Assembly: GCA_963744915.1 (NCBI GenBank)
Contig: CAVUUY010000007.1
Location: 186,001 to 250,000 of the forward strand
Length of the DNA: 64,000 bases
Origin: DATAFF01 sp963744915
GTDB taxonomy: Bacteria > Pseudomonadota > Alphaproteobacteria > Rhizobiales > Aestuariivirgaceae
Direction of reading: 5' to 3'
The position numbers and the translations under genes are program-made. The notes beneath the pieces are model-generated. The model was not told the origin of the DNA. It made no database searches and was given only the letters and a program-made list of their open reading frames with translations. The first letter of the stretch is position 1, and each line of letters begins with the position of its first letter. Below, one piece after another: positions 44,942 through 52,928 of the stretch.

Positions 44942-45448
44942 TCACCCCTGGTAGAAGATGTGCCTGCCGATCTGGCCGGTGCGTTTGAGCTTGCGTGACC
45001 AACTCGGCGAGACCGAGGTCGCGTGATAATGGGTCGACAGCGCCAGCAGCCCCTTGGGCAGATCGGGGCTGAGGCAGTCATTGCCGCACAGCAGCAGCAA
45101 CGCGCTTCGCCGCAAGATCTGCTGCCATGGCAACCATTCGGTGATGCGGTCCGCCTTGCCGTCGCAGCGGAAAGAAAATTGGCAGCGATTGGCGCGATTT
45201 GCGTTCTGGTTGACGACGTCGCAGATTTTGCGCGGATAGGCCGGGTTGTTGGCCCGGTTGATGATCACCTGGCCGACCGCCATCTGCCCCGGCGCCGACT
45301 CGCCGCGTGCCTCGAAATAGATTGCCTCCGCCAGGCAGAAGGTTTCCGAGGCGAATGTCGCCGGCATTGAAAACGCTAGGTTAATGGAAGATGCCAGCCC
45401 CGTCAGTCCTGCGACGCCTATCGGCGCCACCCTCCTAAGCCATCCCAT
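44942..45448 (-). CDS. SleB-like cell wall hydrolase
   Basis: A 168-residue exported protein of the Hydrolase_2 (SleB) family, whose spore homologue is a peptidoglycan lytic transglycosylase. It has an N-terminal hydrophobic signal (APIGVAGLTGLASSINLAF), catalytic-region LAEAIYFEARGESAPGQMAVG with the conserved Glu, VINRANNPAYPRKICDVV and FSFRCDGKAD. In non-sporulating Alphaproteobacteria these proteins are assumed to remodel peptidoglycan. Confidence 0.88.
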   Translation of the reverse strand: MGWLRRVAPIGVAGLTGLASSINLAFSMPATFASETFCLAEAIYFEARGESAPGQMAVGQVIINRANNPAYPRKICDVVNQNANRANRCQFSFRCDGKADRITEWLPWQQILRRSALLLLCGNDCLSPDLPKGLLALSTHYHATSVSPSWSRKLKRTGQIGRHIFYQG

Positions 45449-45598
45449 TTGTCACCCTTCATCGCCGAAATGAAGAAGTTCAACGTCGTCCCCTCAGGAC
45501 GGGGAGGCTCAATGAAGGTGCAATCGGGCAAGAAAGTGCGGCGCAGATGACAATTTTGGGACGGTGCACCGAGCGGAAATGGCTGTGGATAGCGTGGA

Positions 45599-46297
45599 TT
45601 ACGTGGCCGTAAAGCGCTCGTCGAAGGAGTAGCCCATGCCGCGGACCGTCCGGATCGGATCCGGCTCGCGGCCGCGCCGGATGGCCTTGCGCAGGCGCCC
45701 GACATGCACATCGACGGTACGCTCGTCGATATAGATGTCGCGACCCCACACGGCATCGAGCAGCTGGGCCCGGCTGTAGACCCTGCCGGGGCTTTGCATC
45801 AGATGCTCGAGCAAGCGGAATTCGGTCGGCGACAGATTGATATCGCGGCTGCCGCGGGTGACGCGGCGATTGCGGCGGTCGAGGCTGATATCGCCGGCGC
45901 GCAACGTGTCGGCCACCGCATCGGGATTGGCGCGGCGGAGAATGCCGCGAACCCGTGCCATCAGCTCGGGGACGGAGAACGGCTTCACCACATAATCGTC
46001 GGCGCCGGTCGCAAGCCCCCGCACCCGCTCGGTCTCCTCGCCGCGCGCCGTCAGCATGACGATCGGGATGTCGCGTGTCTCGGGCCGCTGCCGCAAGAGC
46101 CGGCACACTTCTATCCCGGAAATGCCGGGCAGCATCCAGTCGAGGATGATGAGGTCGGGACGCTCCTCGGTGATAAGGAGCGGCACCTCCTCGCCGGACG
46201 TCGCGGTTCGCGGCCGGTAGCCCTCGGCTTCGAGGTTGTAGCTGAGGAGGACCTGAAGCGGCTCTTCGTCCTCCACTATCAGGATCGAGGCTGACAC
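45599..46297 (-). CDS. phoB: Phosphate regulon response regulator PhoB
   Basis: Phosphorylated under phosphate limitation, then binds Pho boxes. The 232 residues have a receiver domain (acidic pair ED at 9-10, phospho-acceptor Asp53 in LIILDWMLPG, Lys in VVKPFS) and an OmpR-type winged-helix domain with SPTEFRLLEHLMQSPGRVYSR. It is the last gene of pstS-pstC-pstA-pstB-phoU-phoB, 13 bp after phoU. The sensor kinase PhoR is not adjacent. Confidence 0.96.
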   Translation of the reverse strand: MSASILIVEDEEPLQVLLSYNLEAEGYRPRTATSGEEVPLLITEERPDLIILDWMLPGISGIEVCRLLRQRPETRDIPIVMLTARGEETERVRGLATGADDYVVKPFSVPELMARVRGILRRANPDAVADTLRAGDISLDRRNRRVTRGSRDINLSPTEFRLLEHLMQSPGRVYSRAQLLDAVWGRDIYIDERTVDVHVGRLRKAIRRGREPDPIRTVRGMGYSFDERFTAT

Positions 46298-46310
46298 CGG
46301 ATTGACCTTT

Positions 46311-47018
46311 CTAGGGCTGGCCGACGGCCGTCATCGAGGTGACGTCCTTCTTCGGACGCTCCTCGCCGATCAGCTTGCCATGAACCAGGTAATAGACATT
46401 CTCCGCGATGTTGGTCGTGTGATCGCCGATGCGCTCGATATTCTTCGCGGCAAACAAAAGATGGGCGCAGAGCCCGATGGTGCGGGGATCCTCCATCATA
46501 TACGTCAGGAGCTCGCGGAAGACCGAATTGTAGAGCGCATCGATTTCCTCGTCCGAACGCCACACTTCGAGGGCCCGCGCTGCATCCTTGCGGGTATAGG
46601 CGTCGAGCACGTCCTGCAGCTGCTCCTGTGCGAGCGTGCTCATCCGCTTGAGCCCGGTGACGATCTGGCGCGGCAGGCTGTCGGACATCGCGTGGGTGCG
46701 CTTCGCCAGGTTCTTCGCCAGATCGCCGATCCGCTCGAGATCGGAGGAGATCCTGATCGCCGACATCACCTCGCGCAGATCGCTCGCCATCGGCTGCCGC
46801 TTGGCGATGGTGGTCACCGAGCGCTCCTCGATCGCCAGCTCCAGCGCATCGATCTTGGCGTCATCGGCGATCACCAGGTCGGCGAGCTGCGTATCGCGCT
46901 GCGACAGGGCGATCATGGCCCGCGCCAGCTGCTCCTCGGCGAGGCCGCCCATCTGGGCCAGCATGGTCTTCAGCCGGCTGAGCTCTTCATCATAAGCCTT
47001 TACGGTATGGTCGGTCAT
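46311..47018 (-). CDS. phoU: Phosphate-signalling protein PhoU
   Basis: Links the Pst transporter to the PhoR kinase and keeps the Pho regulon off when phosphate is plentiful. The 235-residue, all-helical protein has two PhoU repeats with the metal-binding patterns LERIGDLAKNLAKR and IERIGDHTTNIAEN. It follows pstB by 28 bp. Confidence 0.96.
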   Translation of the reverse strand: MTDHTVKAYDEELSRLKTMLAQMGGLAEEQLARAMIALSQRDTQLADLVIADDAKIDALELAIEERSVTTIAKRQPMASDLREVMSAIRISSDLERIGDLAKNLAKRTHAMSDSLPRQIVTGLKRMSTLAQEQLQDVLDAYTRKDAARALEVWRSDEEIDALYNSVFRELLTYMMEDPRTIGLCAHLLFAAKNIERIGDHTTNIAENVYYLVHGKLIGEERPKKDVTSMTAVGQP

Positions 47019-47046
47019 TGGTCGCTCATCATTTCATTCCTCAAAT

Positions 47047-47880
47047 TCAGCCGAACCGGCCGGTAATGTAATCCTGCGTACGCTTTTCCTGCGGATTTGT
47101 GAAAATGGCGTCGGTATCGCCGACCTCCACCAGATTGCCGAGGTGGAAAAAGGCGGTGAGCTGCGACACCCGCGCCGCTTGCTGCATCGAATGGGTGACG
47201 ATGACGATGCAGAAATTCTGCCGGAGCTCGTCGATCAGCTCCTCGATCTTGGCGGTGGCGATCGGGTCGAGCGCAGAGCATGGTTCGTCCATGAGAATGA
47301 CCTCGGGATTGACCGAAATCGCACGGGCAATGCACAGCCGCTGCTGCTGACCGCCGGAGAGGCCCGTTCCCGGGGACATGAGACGGTCCTTCACCTCCTC
47401 GAACAGCCCGGCCTTTTTGAGGCTCGTCACCACGATCTCCTCGAGATCGGCCTTCGAGGAGGCAAGCCCGTGAATGCGCGGACCGTAGGCGACATTCTCG
47501 TAGATCGATTTGGGGAACGGGTTGGGCTTTTGGAAGACCATGCCGACGCGCGCCCTGAGCTGCACCACGTCGAGCGCCTTGTCGTAGATATCCTGCCCCT
47601 CGATCTCGATCTTGCCATCCACCCGCGCGATCGGGATCGTGTCGTTCATCCGGTTGATGCAGCGCAGAAAGGTGGACTTGCCGCATCCCGACGGGCCGAT
47701 GAAGGCCGAAACGGCCCGGTCGGGGATGTCGATGTCGAGATCGTAGATCGCCTGTTTGGCCCCGTAATAGACCGTCACATGCCGCGATTTGACCTTGACC
47801 GGCCGCTGCTGGAGAATGATGGGCTCAGACGGGGTGAGGATGGCATTGCCAAGTTTCAGGGCGGAGCTGTCCATGGTCAA
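47047..47880 (-). CDS. pstB: Phosphate ABC transporter ATP-binding subunit
   Basis: Energises high-affinity phosphate uptake. The 277 residues have Walker A GPSGCGKSTFLRCINRMND, the PstB-typical FQKPNPFPKSIYENV, signature LSGGQQQRLCIARA and Walker B EVILMDEPCSALDP, with the His in VTHSMQQAARVS. It is 4 bp after pstA. N-terminus carries an extra 25 or so residues before the first strand, usual in Alphaproteobacteria. Confidence 0.97.
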   Translation of the reverse strand: MTMDSSALKLGNAILTPSEPIILQQRPVKVKSRHVTVYYGAKQAIYDLDIDIPDRAVSAFIGPSGCGKSTFLRCINRMNDTIPIARVDGKIEIEGQDIYDKALDVVQLRARVGMVFQKPNPFPKSIYENVAYGPRIHGLASSKADLEEIVVTSLKKAGLFEEVKDRLMSPGTGLSGGQQQRLCIARAISVNPEVILMDEPCSALDPIATAKIEELIDELRQNFCIVIVTHSMQQAARVSQLTAFFHLGNLVEVGDTDAIFTNPQEKRTQDYITGRFG

Positions 47881-47884
47881 TCCT

Positions 47885-49729
47885 TCACCAGCGGCGCTCG
47901 AAGCGTTTGCGCAACAGGATGGCGGTCCCGTTCATCACGAACAGGAATAGCAGGAGAACGATGATCGCCGCCGAGGTCTTGGCCCGGAAGGCGACCTCCG
48001 GAAGGTCCGACCACAGGAAGATCTGGACCGGCAGCACGGTCGCCGCATCATTGACCCCGCGCGGAATGTCGACGATGAAGGCGACCATCCCGATCAGCAG
48101 CAGGGGCGCGGTCTCGCCCAGCGCATGGGCCATGCCGATGATGGTTCCGGTCATGATCCCCGGCATGGCGAGCGGCAGCACGTGATGGAACACCGCCTGC
48201 TGGTGCGACGCGCCGATGCCGAGCGCCGCCTCGCGGATCGATGGCGGCACCGCCCGGAGCGCGGCGCGCGACGCGATGATGATGGTCGGCAGGACGAGCA
48301 GGGCCAGCACCAGGCCGCCGACCAGGGCCGACGACCGCGGCATGCCGAAGAAGTTGAGGAAGATCGCCAATCCCAACAGTCCGAACACGATCGACGGCAC
48401 CGCGGCGAGATTGTTGATGTTGACCTCGACCAGCTCGGTGAACCGGTTCTTGCTGGCAAACTCCTCGAGGTAGATGGCCGCGGCGACCCCGACCGGCAGG
48501 CAGATCCCGAGCGTCACCAGGAGCGTGAGCGCCGATCCGACGATGCCGCCGAGCACGCCGGCAAGCTCCGGCTCGCGCGAGTCGCCCGAGATGAAGAACG
48601 ACCAGTTGAAGGCCGTGCTGGTCATGCCCTTGGCGGCCAGCGCCTCGAGCCAGACGATCTCGCGATCGCTGACCCGCCGATCGGCTTCGGGCCTGAGGAT
48701 GTTCTCGGTGGACCATTTCCCGGCTGGCGCCGGGTCGGCCGAGGCGAGCGGCGCGATGGTCGTGCCCTTGATCCGATCGCCGGCGAGCTCGGTCGCCTTG
48801 ACGACCCCGCCATTGATGTGCACCAGCACCGAGGGCAGGGCGGCATCGAGCGTCTCGGTGCTGGCCGATGGGGCGAGCTTCGCCTGGAATTTCTGCTGCC
48901 GCTCCTCCAGCCGCGCCACATTGGCGCTCACGCTGTCGAGATCGCTGGTGGCCTTGGCGAGGGATTGCTCCAGCGTCGCCGCCGTGCCCTTGTCGCCGGC
49001 GTTGCGCGCCTGCGCCAGACGGACGGTCAGGTCCTGGACCTGTGCGCCAAAGCGCGCCTTGAGCAGGTTGGCGGCCTGGAGATCGGTGCGCACCGCGCCG
49101 AGCTCATCGGCGATCTGCCGCTTCACCGCGGCGAGCTCGACGGCAAAATCGGGTCCGCTCGAGACGATCTCGACCGCCCCTTGCGTACCGCTCGGCGTCG
49201 CCGCTCCTTTGGCGGCCTCGATCTGGACGTCGCTCACGCCGCCCTTGAAGAACAGGTCGGCGTCGTCTGACAGGAGGAGGGGGATCGTCAGCTGCTTGCC
49301 GATGAGATCGGGGTTCGCCATGACGGCGTCCCTGAGCTCGTTTGCCGCCCCGCTCGAGAACAGGCCCATCAGCTGGCGTCGCGATGTGCGATCATTGGCA
49401 TAGGGAAACATCGCGACCAGCGATTTGCGCAGTGCCGCCGCGAAATCGCCCTTGGCGATCGCGGCCGGGTCGCGCTTGCCGCTCGGGTCGATGTCGCCGG
49501 CATCGAGCATGACTGGAACCGCCGCCCGCGTGACCAAGAATGCCGGGATGCCCTTGCTCAGGATGTCGGCCAGCAGCACGACCAGGAACAGGGCGGCGAA
49601 ACCGATCGCGATGAGGCCGTAGGCGCGGAAGCGTGCCTCCTTGCGGTAGCGCGTCCGGATGCGCGCCTTGGCGCGGTCGGAGGTGACATCGAGAACGCGT
49701 GACGGCGCTGGTGCGGTCAGGTCAGTCAT
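47885..49729 (-). CDS. pstA: Phosphate ABC transporter permease PstA, long form with coiled-coil insert
   Basis: One of two membrane subunits of the Pst importer. The 614 residues comprise a first membrane helix (about 38-56), a large extracytoplasmic region with DUF3333-like features (60-380), and a six-helix permease domain from about residue 390, ending with the EAA-type loop EAALGIGASHQQAVFHHVLP. Residues about 195-285 are a heptad-rich, strongly helical segment (LTVRLAQARNAGD, VSANVARLEERQQK) that looks like a coiled coil; PstA of relatives is usually nearer 430 residues. The start overlaps pstC by eight bases. Confidence 0.93.
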   Translation of the reverse strand: MTDLTAPAPSRVLDVTSDRAKARIRTRYRKEARFRAYGLIAIGFAALFLVVLLADILSKGIPAFLVTRAAVPVMLDAGDIDPSGKRDPAAIAKGDFAAALRKSLVAMFPYANDRTSRRQLMGLFSSGAANELRDAVMANPDLIGKQLTIPLLLSDDADLFFKGGVSDVQIEAAKGAATPSGTQGAVEIVSSGPDFAVELAAVKRQIADELGAVRTDLQAANLLKARFGAQVQDLTVRLAQARNAGDKGTAATLEQSLAKATSDLDSVSANVARLEERQQKFQAKLAPSASTETLDAALPSVLVHINGGVVKATELAGDRIKGTTIAPLASADPAPAGKWSTENILRPEADRRVSDREIVWLEALAAKGMTSTAFNWSFFISGDSREPELAGVLGGIVGSALTLLVTLGICLPVGVAAAIYLEEFASKNRFTELVEVNINNLAAVPSIVFGLLGLAIFLNFFGMPRSSALVGGLVLALLVLPTIIIASRAALRAVPPSIREAALGIGASHQQAVFHHVLPLAMPGIMTGTIIGMAHALGETAPLLLIGMVAFIVDIPRGVNDAATVLPVQIFLWSDLPEVAFRAKTSAAIIVLLLFLFVMNGTAILLRKRFERRW

Positions 49730-51107
49730 ATTGCTCTCGATATCGCTTGACGATGTGAAGCGCGATCACGTTCAGGATCAGCGTGAAGAAGAACAGCACG
49801 AAGCCCAGCGCAAAGGCCGACAGCGTCTTGGCGCTGTCGAATTCCTGATCGCCGACCAGCAGGGTCTTGATCTGAACCGTCACGGTGGTGACCGCCTGGA
49901 GCGGGTTGAAGGTGAGATTGGCGGCAAGCCCCGCCGCCATGACGACGATCATGGTCTCGCCGACCGCCCGCGAGATCGCCAGCATGAAGGCCGATACGAT
50001 GCCGGGCAGGGCAGCCGGCAGGACCACCCGCTTGATGGTTTCCGATTTGGTGGCCCCCATCGCATAGGACCCGTCGCGCAGCGATTGCGGCACCGCATTG
50101 ATGACGTCGTCCGACAGCGAGGAGACGAAAGGAATGATCATGACGCCCATCACCAGCCCGGCCGCCATCGCCAATTCGGACGCAACATCGGTGCCGAGCA
50201 TCAGGCCGAGCGAACGCAAGGTGGGGGCGACGGCCAGCGCCGCGAAGAAGCCGAACACCACCGTCGGGATGCCGGCCAGGACCTCGAGCACCGGCTTGAC
50301 CCAGGCGCGGAACGACGGCGTGGCATATTCCGCCATGTAGATTGCGGCAAACAGGCCGACCGGGCCGGCGACCAGCATCGCAATCAGCATGATGAGCATG
50401 GTGCCGGCGAACAGCGGCACCGCGCCGAAGGCGCCTGAGGAGCCGACCTGGTCGGCCCTGAGCGCCGTCTGCGGGCTCCATTGCAGACCGAACAGGAATT
50501 CGCTCGGCGGCACCTTGGCAAAGAAGCGCATGGTCTCGAACAGCACCGACAGGACGATGCCGATGGTGGTCAGCACGGCGACGCAGGAGCAGGCGATCAG
50601 CAGCCCCTTGACCATCCGCTCGACCGTGTTGCGGGCGCGGAAGTCGGGGCTGATGCGCCTGCTTGCGAGAACATATCCAAGGCCACCCAGCACGAGCCCG
50701 ACCGTCAACAGTCCGGCGAAGGACCGGTTGACCAGGGTCTGGGCAGTGCGGCCGGCCTCGACGACCGATTGAGGATAGCTGGCGAGCTCCTGGTCGGAGA
50801 GGCCGCCCGCCGCGATCCGATCGATGTCCCTGAGCCGCGCGTCGCGGCTCAGCCCGTCGGTTGGCTGGAGTTCGCTCGCAAGCTGCGCCAGGGCACGCTC
50901 GTCGATCACCGTCCGCTCCACCGGCATCCATATGAGGAAGGCGAGGACCATCGGCAGGCCGACGGCCAGCGCGACGAAGGCGCCGTGGTAGGAGGGAAGG
51001 GAGTGCAGCGAGGTACCGCTCGCCCGCAATGCCTGGGCACGGCGCCTGCCGATCACGAAGCCGAGGGCGGCGGCGAGAACTGTCAGGCCGCAATAGACCC
51101 ACATCAT
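49722..51107 (-). CDS. pstC: Phosphate ABC transporter permease PstC
   Basis: Partner permease to PstA. The 461-residue protein has a short leading helix, a second helix near 44-65, a periplasmic segment with YPQSVVEAGRTAQ, and the permease domain (FLFGLQWSPQTA, AEYATPSFRAWVKPVLEVLAGIPTVVFGFFA, ISRAVGETMIVVMAAG). GGGAGGG precedes the start. Another long open frame on the same strand is out of phase and not protein-like. A 78 bp gap separates it from pstS. Confidence 0.94.
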   Translation of the reverse strand: MMWVYCGLTVLAAALGFVIGRRRAQALRASGTSLHSLPSYHGAFVALAVGLPMVLAFLIWMPVERTVIDERALAQLASELQPTDGLSRDARLRDIDRIAAGGLSDQELASYPQSVVEAGRTAQTLVNRSFAGLLTVGLVLGGLGYVLASRRISPDFRARNTVERMVKGLLIACSCVAVLTTIGIVLSVLFETMRFFAKVPPSEFLFGLQWSPQTALRADQVGSSGAFGAVPLFAGTMLIMLIAMLVAGPVGLFAAIYMAEYATPSFRAWVKPVLEVLAGIPTVVFGFFAALAVAPTLRSLGLMLGTDVASELAMAAGLVMGVMIIPFVSSLSDDVINAVPQSLRDGSYAMGATKSETIKRVVLPAALPGIVSAFMLAISRAVGETMIVVMAAGLAANLTFNPLQAVTTVTVQIKTLLVGDQEFDSAKTLSAFALGFVLFFFTLILNVIALHIVKRYREQYD

Positions 51108-51185
51108 CGGCCATCCCTCCCGTCCGCCGCGGTGTCCTCGGTCAAGGTCTGGCGGCTCCCGCAGGAGCCGCCAGCGTCACGATCA

Positions 51186-52232
51186 TTAGAGCCCGGTGGC
51201 ATCAAGCTTGGTCAGCTCGGCGGCGACTTTTCGACTTGCTTCCAGATCCTCCTTCGGCAGGGCGATCAGGCCCTTGGCCACCAGATAGCCGTCCTCGCCC
51301 AAGGCCTTGTCCGAGACATATTCGGCAACGAAGTCCTTGAGGCCCGGGATGACGTCGACGTGCTGGGCCTTTACATAGATGAAGAGCGGCCGTGCAACCT
51401 TGTACTCGCCAGAGGCGATCGTTTCATAGGTCGGCGTGACGCCGTCGATCGGCACCGCCTTGATAGTGTTGAGGTTCTCCTCGACGAAGGAGTAGCCGAA
51501 GATGCCGAGCCCATCCGGGTTGGCGCCGAGCTTCTGGACGATCAGATTGTCGTTCTCGCCCGCCTCGACATAAGCGCCATCCTCTCGCAGTGATTTCCAG
51601 GCCTTCTCATAGGCCTTTGGGTCGGCCTTTTTCAGGGCCTTCATGGCTTCGATGCCTTCAGCACCCTTCTCCATCACCAGCTCGACGAAGCTGTCGCGGG
51701 TGCCGGAGGTGGGCGGCGGGCCCAGAACTTCGATCTTCTTGTTGGGCAGCGACGGATCGACATCCGACCACGCCTTGTTGGGATTTGCCACCATCTTGCC
51801 GCTGGCATCCGGGATTTCCTTGGCCAGCGCCAGGAAGACCTGCTTCTTGCTCAGCCCGAAATCGGGAGAGCTCTTGGCATGGGCCAGGCTGAGGCCGTCG
51901 AAGCCGATCTTGATCTCGACGATGCCGGTGACGCCGTGCTTGGCGCAGTCGTCATATTCCGACTTCTTGATGCGGCGCGAGGCGTTGGCCACGTCCGGGT
52001 GGTCGGCCCCTACGCCGGCGCAGAACAGCTTCAGCCCGCCGCCCGTTCCGGTCAATTCGACGACCGGCGTCTTGCCGCCGGTATGCCCGAACTGCTCGGC
52101 GACGGCGGTGGTGAAGGGATAGACCGTCGATGACCCGACCACGCGGATCTGGTCCCGGGCGAATGCGCCCTCGCTGCCAAATGCCGCCATCGCCGCAACA
52201 GCGACGAGGAGGGCGAACGTCATTTTTCTCAC
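51186..52232 (-). CDS. pstS: Periplasmic phosphate-binding protein PstS
   Basis: Captures phosphate for the Pst importer. The 348 residues start with a signal peptide (KMTFALLVAVAAMAAFGSEG, then AFA/RD) followed by the binding fold with VVGSSTVYPFTTAVAEQFG, VELTGTGGGLKLFC and GPPPTSGTRDSFVEL (phosphate-contacting Ser, Thr, Arg and Asp). It heads the pst-phoU-phoB operon and is preceded by Pho boxes at 52311-52328 and 52363-52391. Confidence 0.96.
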   Translation of the reverse strand: MRKMTFALLVAVAAMAAFGSEGAFARDQIRVVGSSTVYPFTTAVAEQFGHTGGKTPVVELTGTGGGLKLFCAGVGADHPDVANASRRIKKSEYDDCAKHGVTGIVEIKIGFDGLSLAHAKSSPDFGLSKKQVFLALAKEIPDASGKMVANPNKAWSDVDPSLPNKKIEVLGPPPTSGTRDSFVELVMEKGAEGIEAMKALKKADPKAYEKAWKSLREDGAYVEAGENDNLIVQKLGANPDGLGIFGYSFVEENLNTIKAVPIDGVTPTYETIASGEYKVARPLFIYVKAQHVDVIPGLKDFVAEYVSDKALGEDGYLVAKGLIALPKEDLEASRKVAAELTKLDATGL

Positions 52233-52310
52233 TGGAAATCTCCCTGTTTGGCCTCTTGGAAAAGCGCGTCAGACTTACCGGTTGGCCAAGACAAAAGAAT
52301 TCCTGTTCCA

Positions 52311-52328
52311 TGACAGTGATACGACAAT
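52311..52328 (-). promoter_or_regulatory. Pho box proximal to pstS
   Basis: Read on the minus strand: TTGTCGTATCACTGTCAT, two 7-bp half-sites (TTGTCGT, CTGTCAT) with a 4-bp spacer, matching the Pho-box layout CTGTCAT-N4-CTGTCAT. It ends 79 bp upstream of the pstS ATG. PhoB is encoded at the end of the same operon, implying positive autoregulation. Confidence 0.8.
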
Positions 52329-52334
52329 GTAATC

Positions 52335-52357
52335 GCCTGAAAAGCAGGCGTTTTTTC
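52335..52357 (+). terminator. Intrinsic-terminator-like hairpin on the plus strand
   Basis: CGCCTG (52335-52340), loop AAAAG, CAGGCG (52346-52351), then TTTTTT. This is a good rho-independent terminator for plus-strand RNA, yet no plus-strand gene ends here; it lies between the two Pho-box clusters. It may end a short RNA divergent from, and antisense to, the pstS leader. Confidence 0.6.
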
Positions 52358-52362
52358 ATGTA

Positions 52363-52391
52363 TGACGATTTGTCGACAGGTCGTTGACAGG
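52363..52391 (-). promoter_or_regulatory. Distal Pho-box array of three half-sites
   Basis: On the plus strand three half-sites with an 11-bp period: ATGACGA (52363-52369), TCGACAG (52374-52380), TTGACAG (52385-52391). On the minus strand the last two read CTGTCAA-N4-CTGTCGA. With the proximal box, five half-sites are present upstream of pstS, pointing to a strongly PhoB-controlled promoter. Confidence 0.75.
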
Positions 52392-52462
52392 CGATTGGAG
52401 GCGATCTGACGGCTCAATCGTCCCGGCCAAGTGCCGGCTTGTACCTCTGCGCGGCAAACGGC

Positions 52463-52693
52463 TCAGAAGCCGGCCAGGGCCCGCTGCTTCAGCACATGCA
52501 GGTCGCACTCGCCACCCTCGGCAGCCCTGAGGATGCGGGAAGCCAGCGTGCGGCGAAGCGACAACTCGGCGGTGCTGTCCATGCCGGCAGGGAAGCGTGC
52601 CTCGAACTCTGCCCATGCTTCATGGAAAACGCCTCTGAGCACATCCAGGGTCTCGGGCCCGAGTCCATAACCCTGCTGCCGCATTTCCGCCAT
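52463..52693 (-). CDS. Small soluble protein of unknown function
   Basis: A 76-residue mostly helical protein (MAEMRQQGYGLGPETLDVLR..., AWAEFEARFPAGMD, AELSLRRTLASRILRAAEGG). ATG 52691-52693 follows GGAGG by six bases, which favours this start over an upstream one. I recall similar short proteins in Bradyrhizobium relatives, without a function. It is upstream of, and co-oriented with, the pst operon. Confidence 0.65.
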   Translation of the reverse strand: MAEMRQQGYGLGPETLDVLRGVFHEAWAEFEARFPAGMDSTAELSLRRTLASRILRAAEGGECDLHVLKQRALAGF

Positions 52694-52871
52694 AAAATCC
52701 TCCCTGACGACGCTGTTCTTCTTCCTTATGGTCAACATACCACATTTGCCTGCGCCGGGCTTCTCCGCAGCAACTGCTCACGAAAAAGTCAATTGCCAAT
52801 TCCCTGGGCAGAACTCCCGGCGGGTGATTGAATAGGACCCGCAACACCCTCTCTGCGTGAGTGCCCCACCC

Positions 52872-52891
52872 CCGCATGGACTCGCATGCGG
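52872..52891. other. Perfect hairpin upstream of the cyclase gene
   Basis: CCGCATG (52872-52878) and CATGCGG (52885-52891) form 7-bp arms around GACTCG, an intact GANTC site. No T-run follows, so an operator or leader structure for the cyclase gene 37 bp downstream is more likely than a terminator. Confidence 0.4.
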
Positions 52892-52928
52892 CGTGTCATT
52901 ACTGTCACTTAGGCAGTGATTTGATTTC

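Noticed and set aside
45480..45560. Possible second copy of the palindromic repeat near GTCCCCTCAGGACGGGGAG
   Set aside because: The arms do not pair beyond four G-C bases and it does not align with the element at 31576-31714.
49726..51114. A second long minus-strand frame overlapping pstC
   Set aside because: It is out of phase with pstC and lacks membrane helices; the chosen frame has all PstC features.
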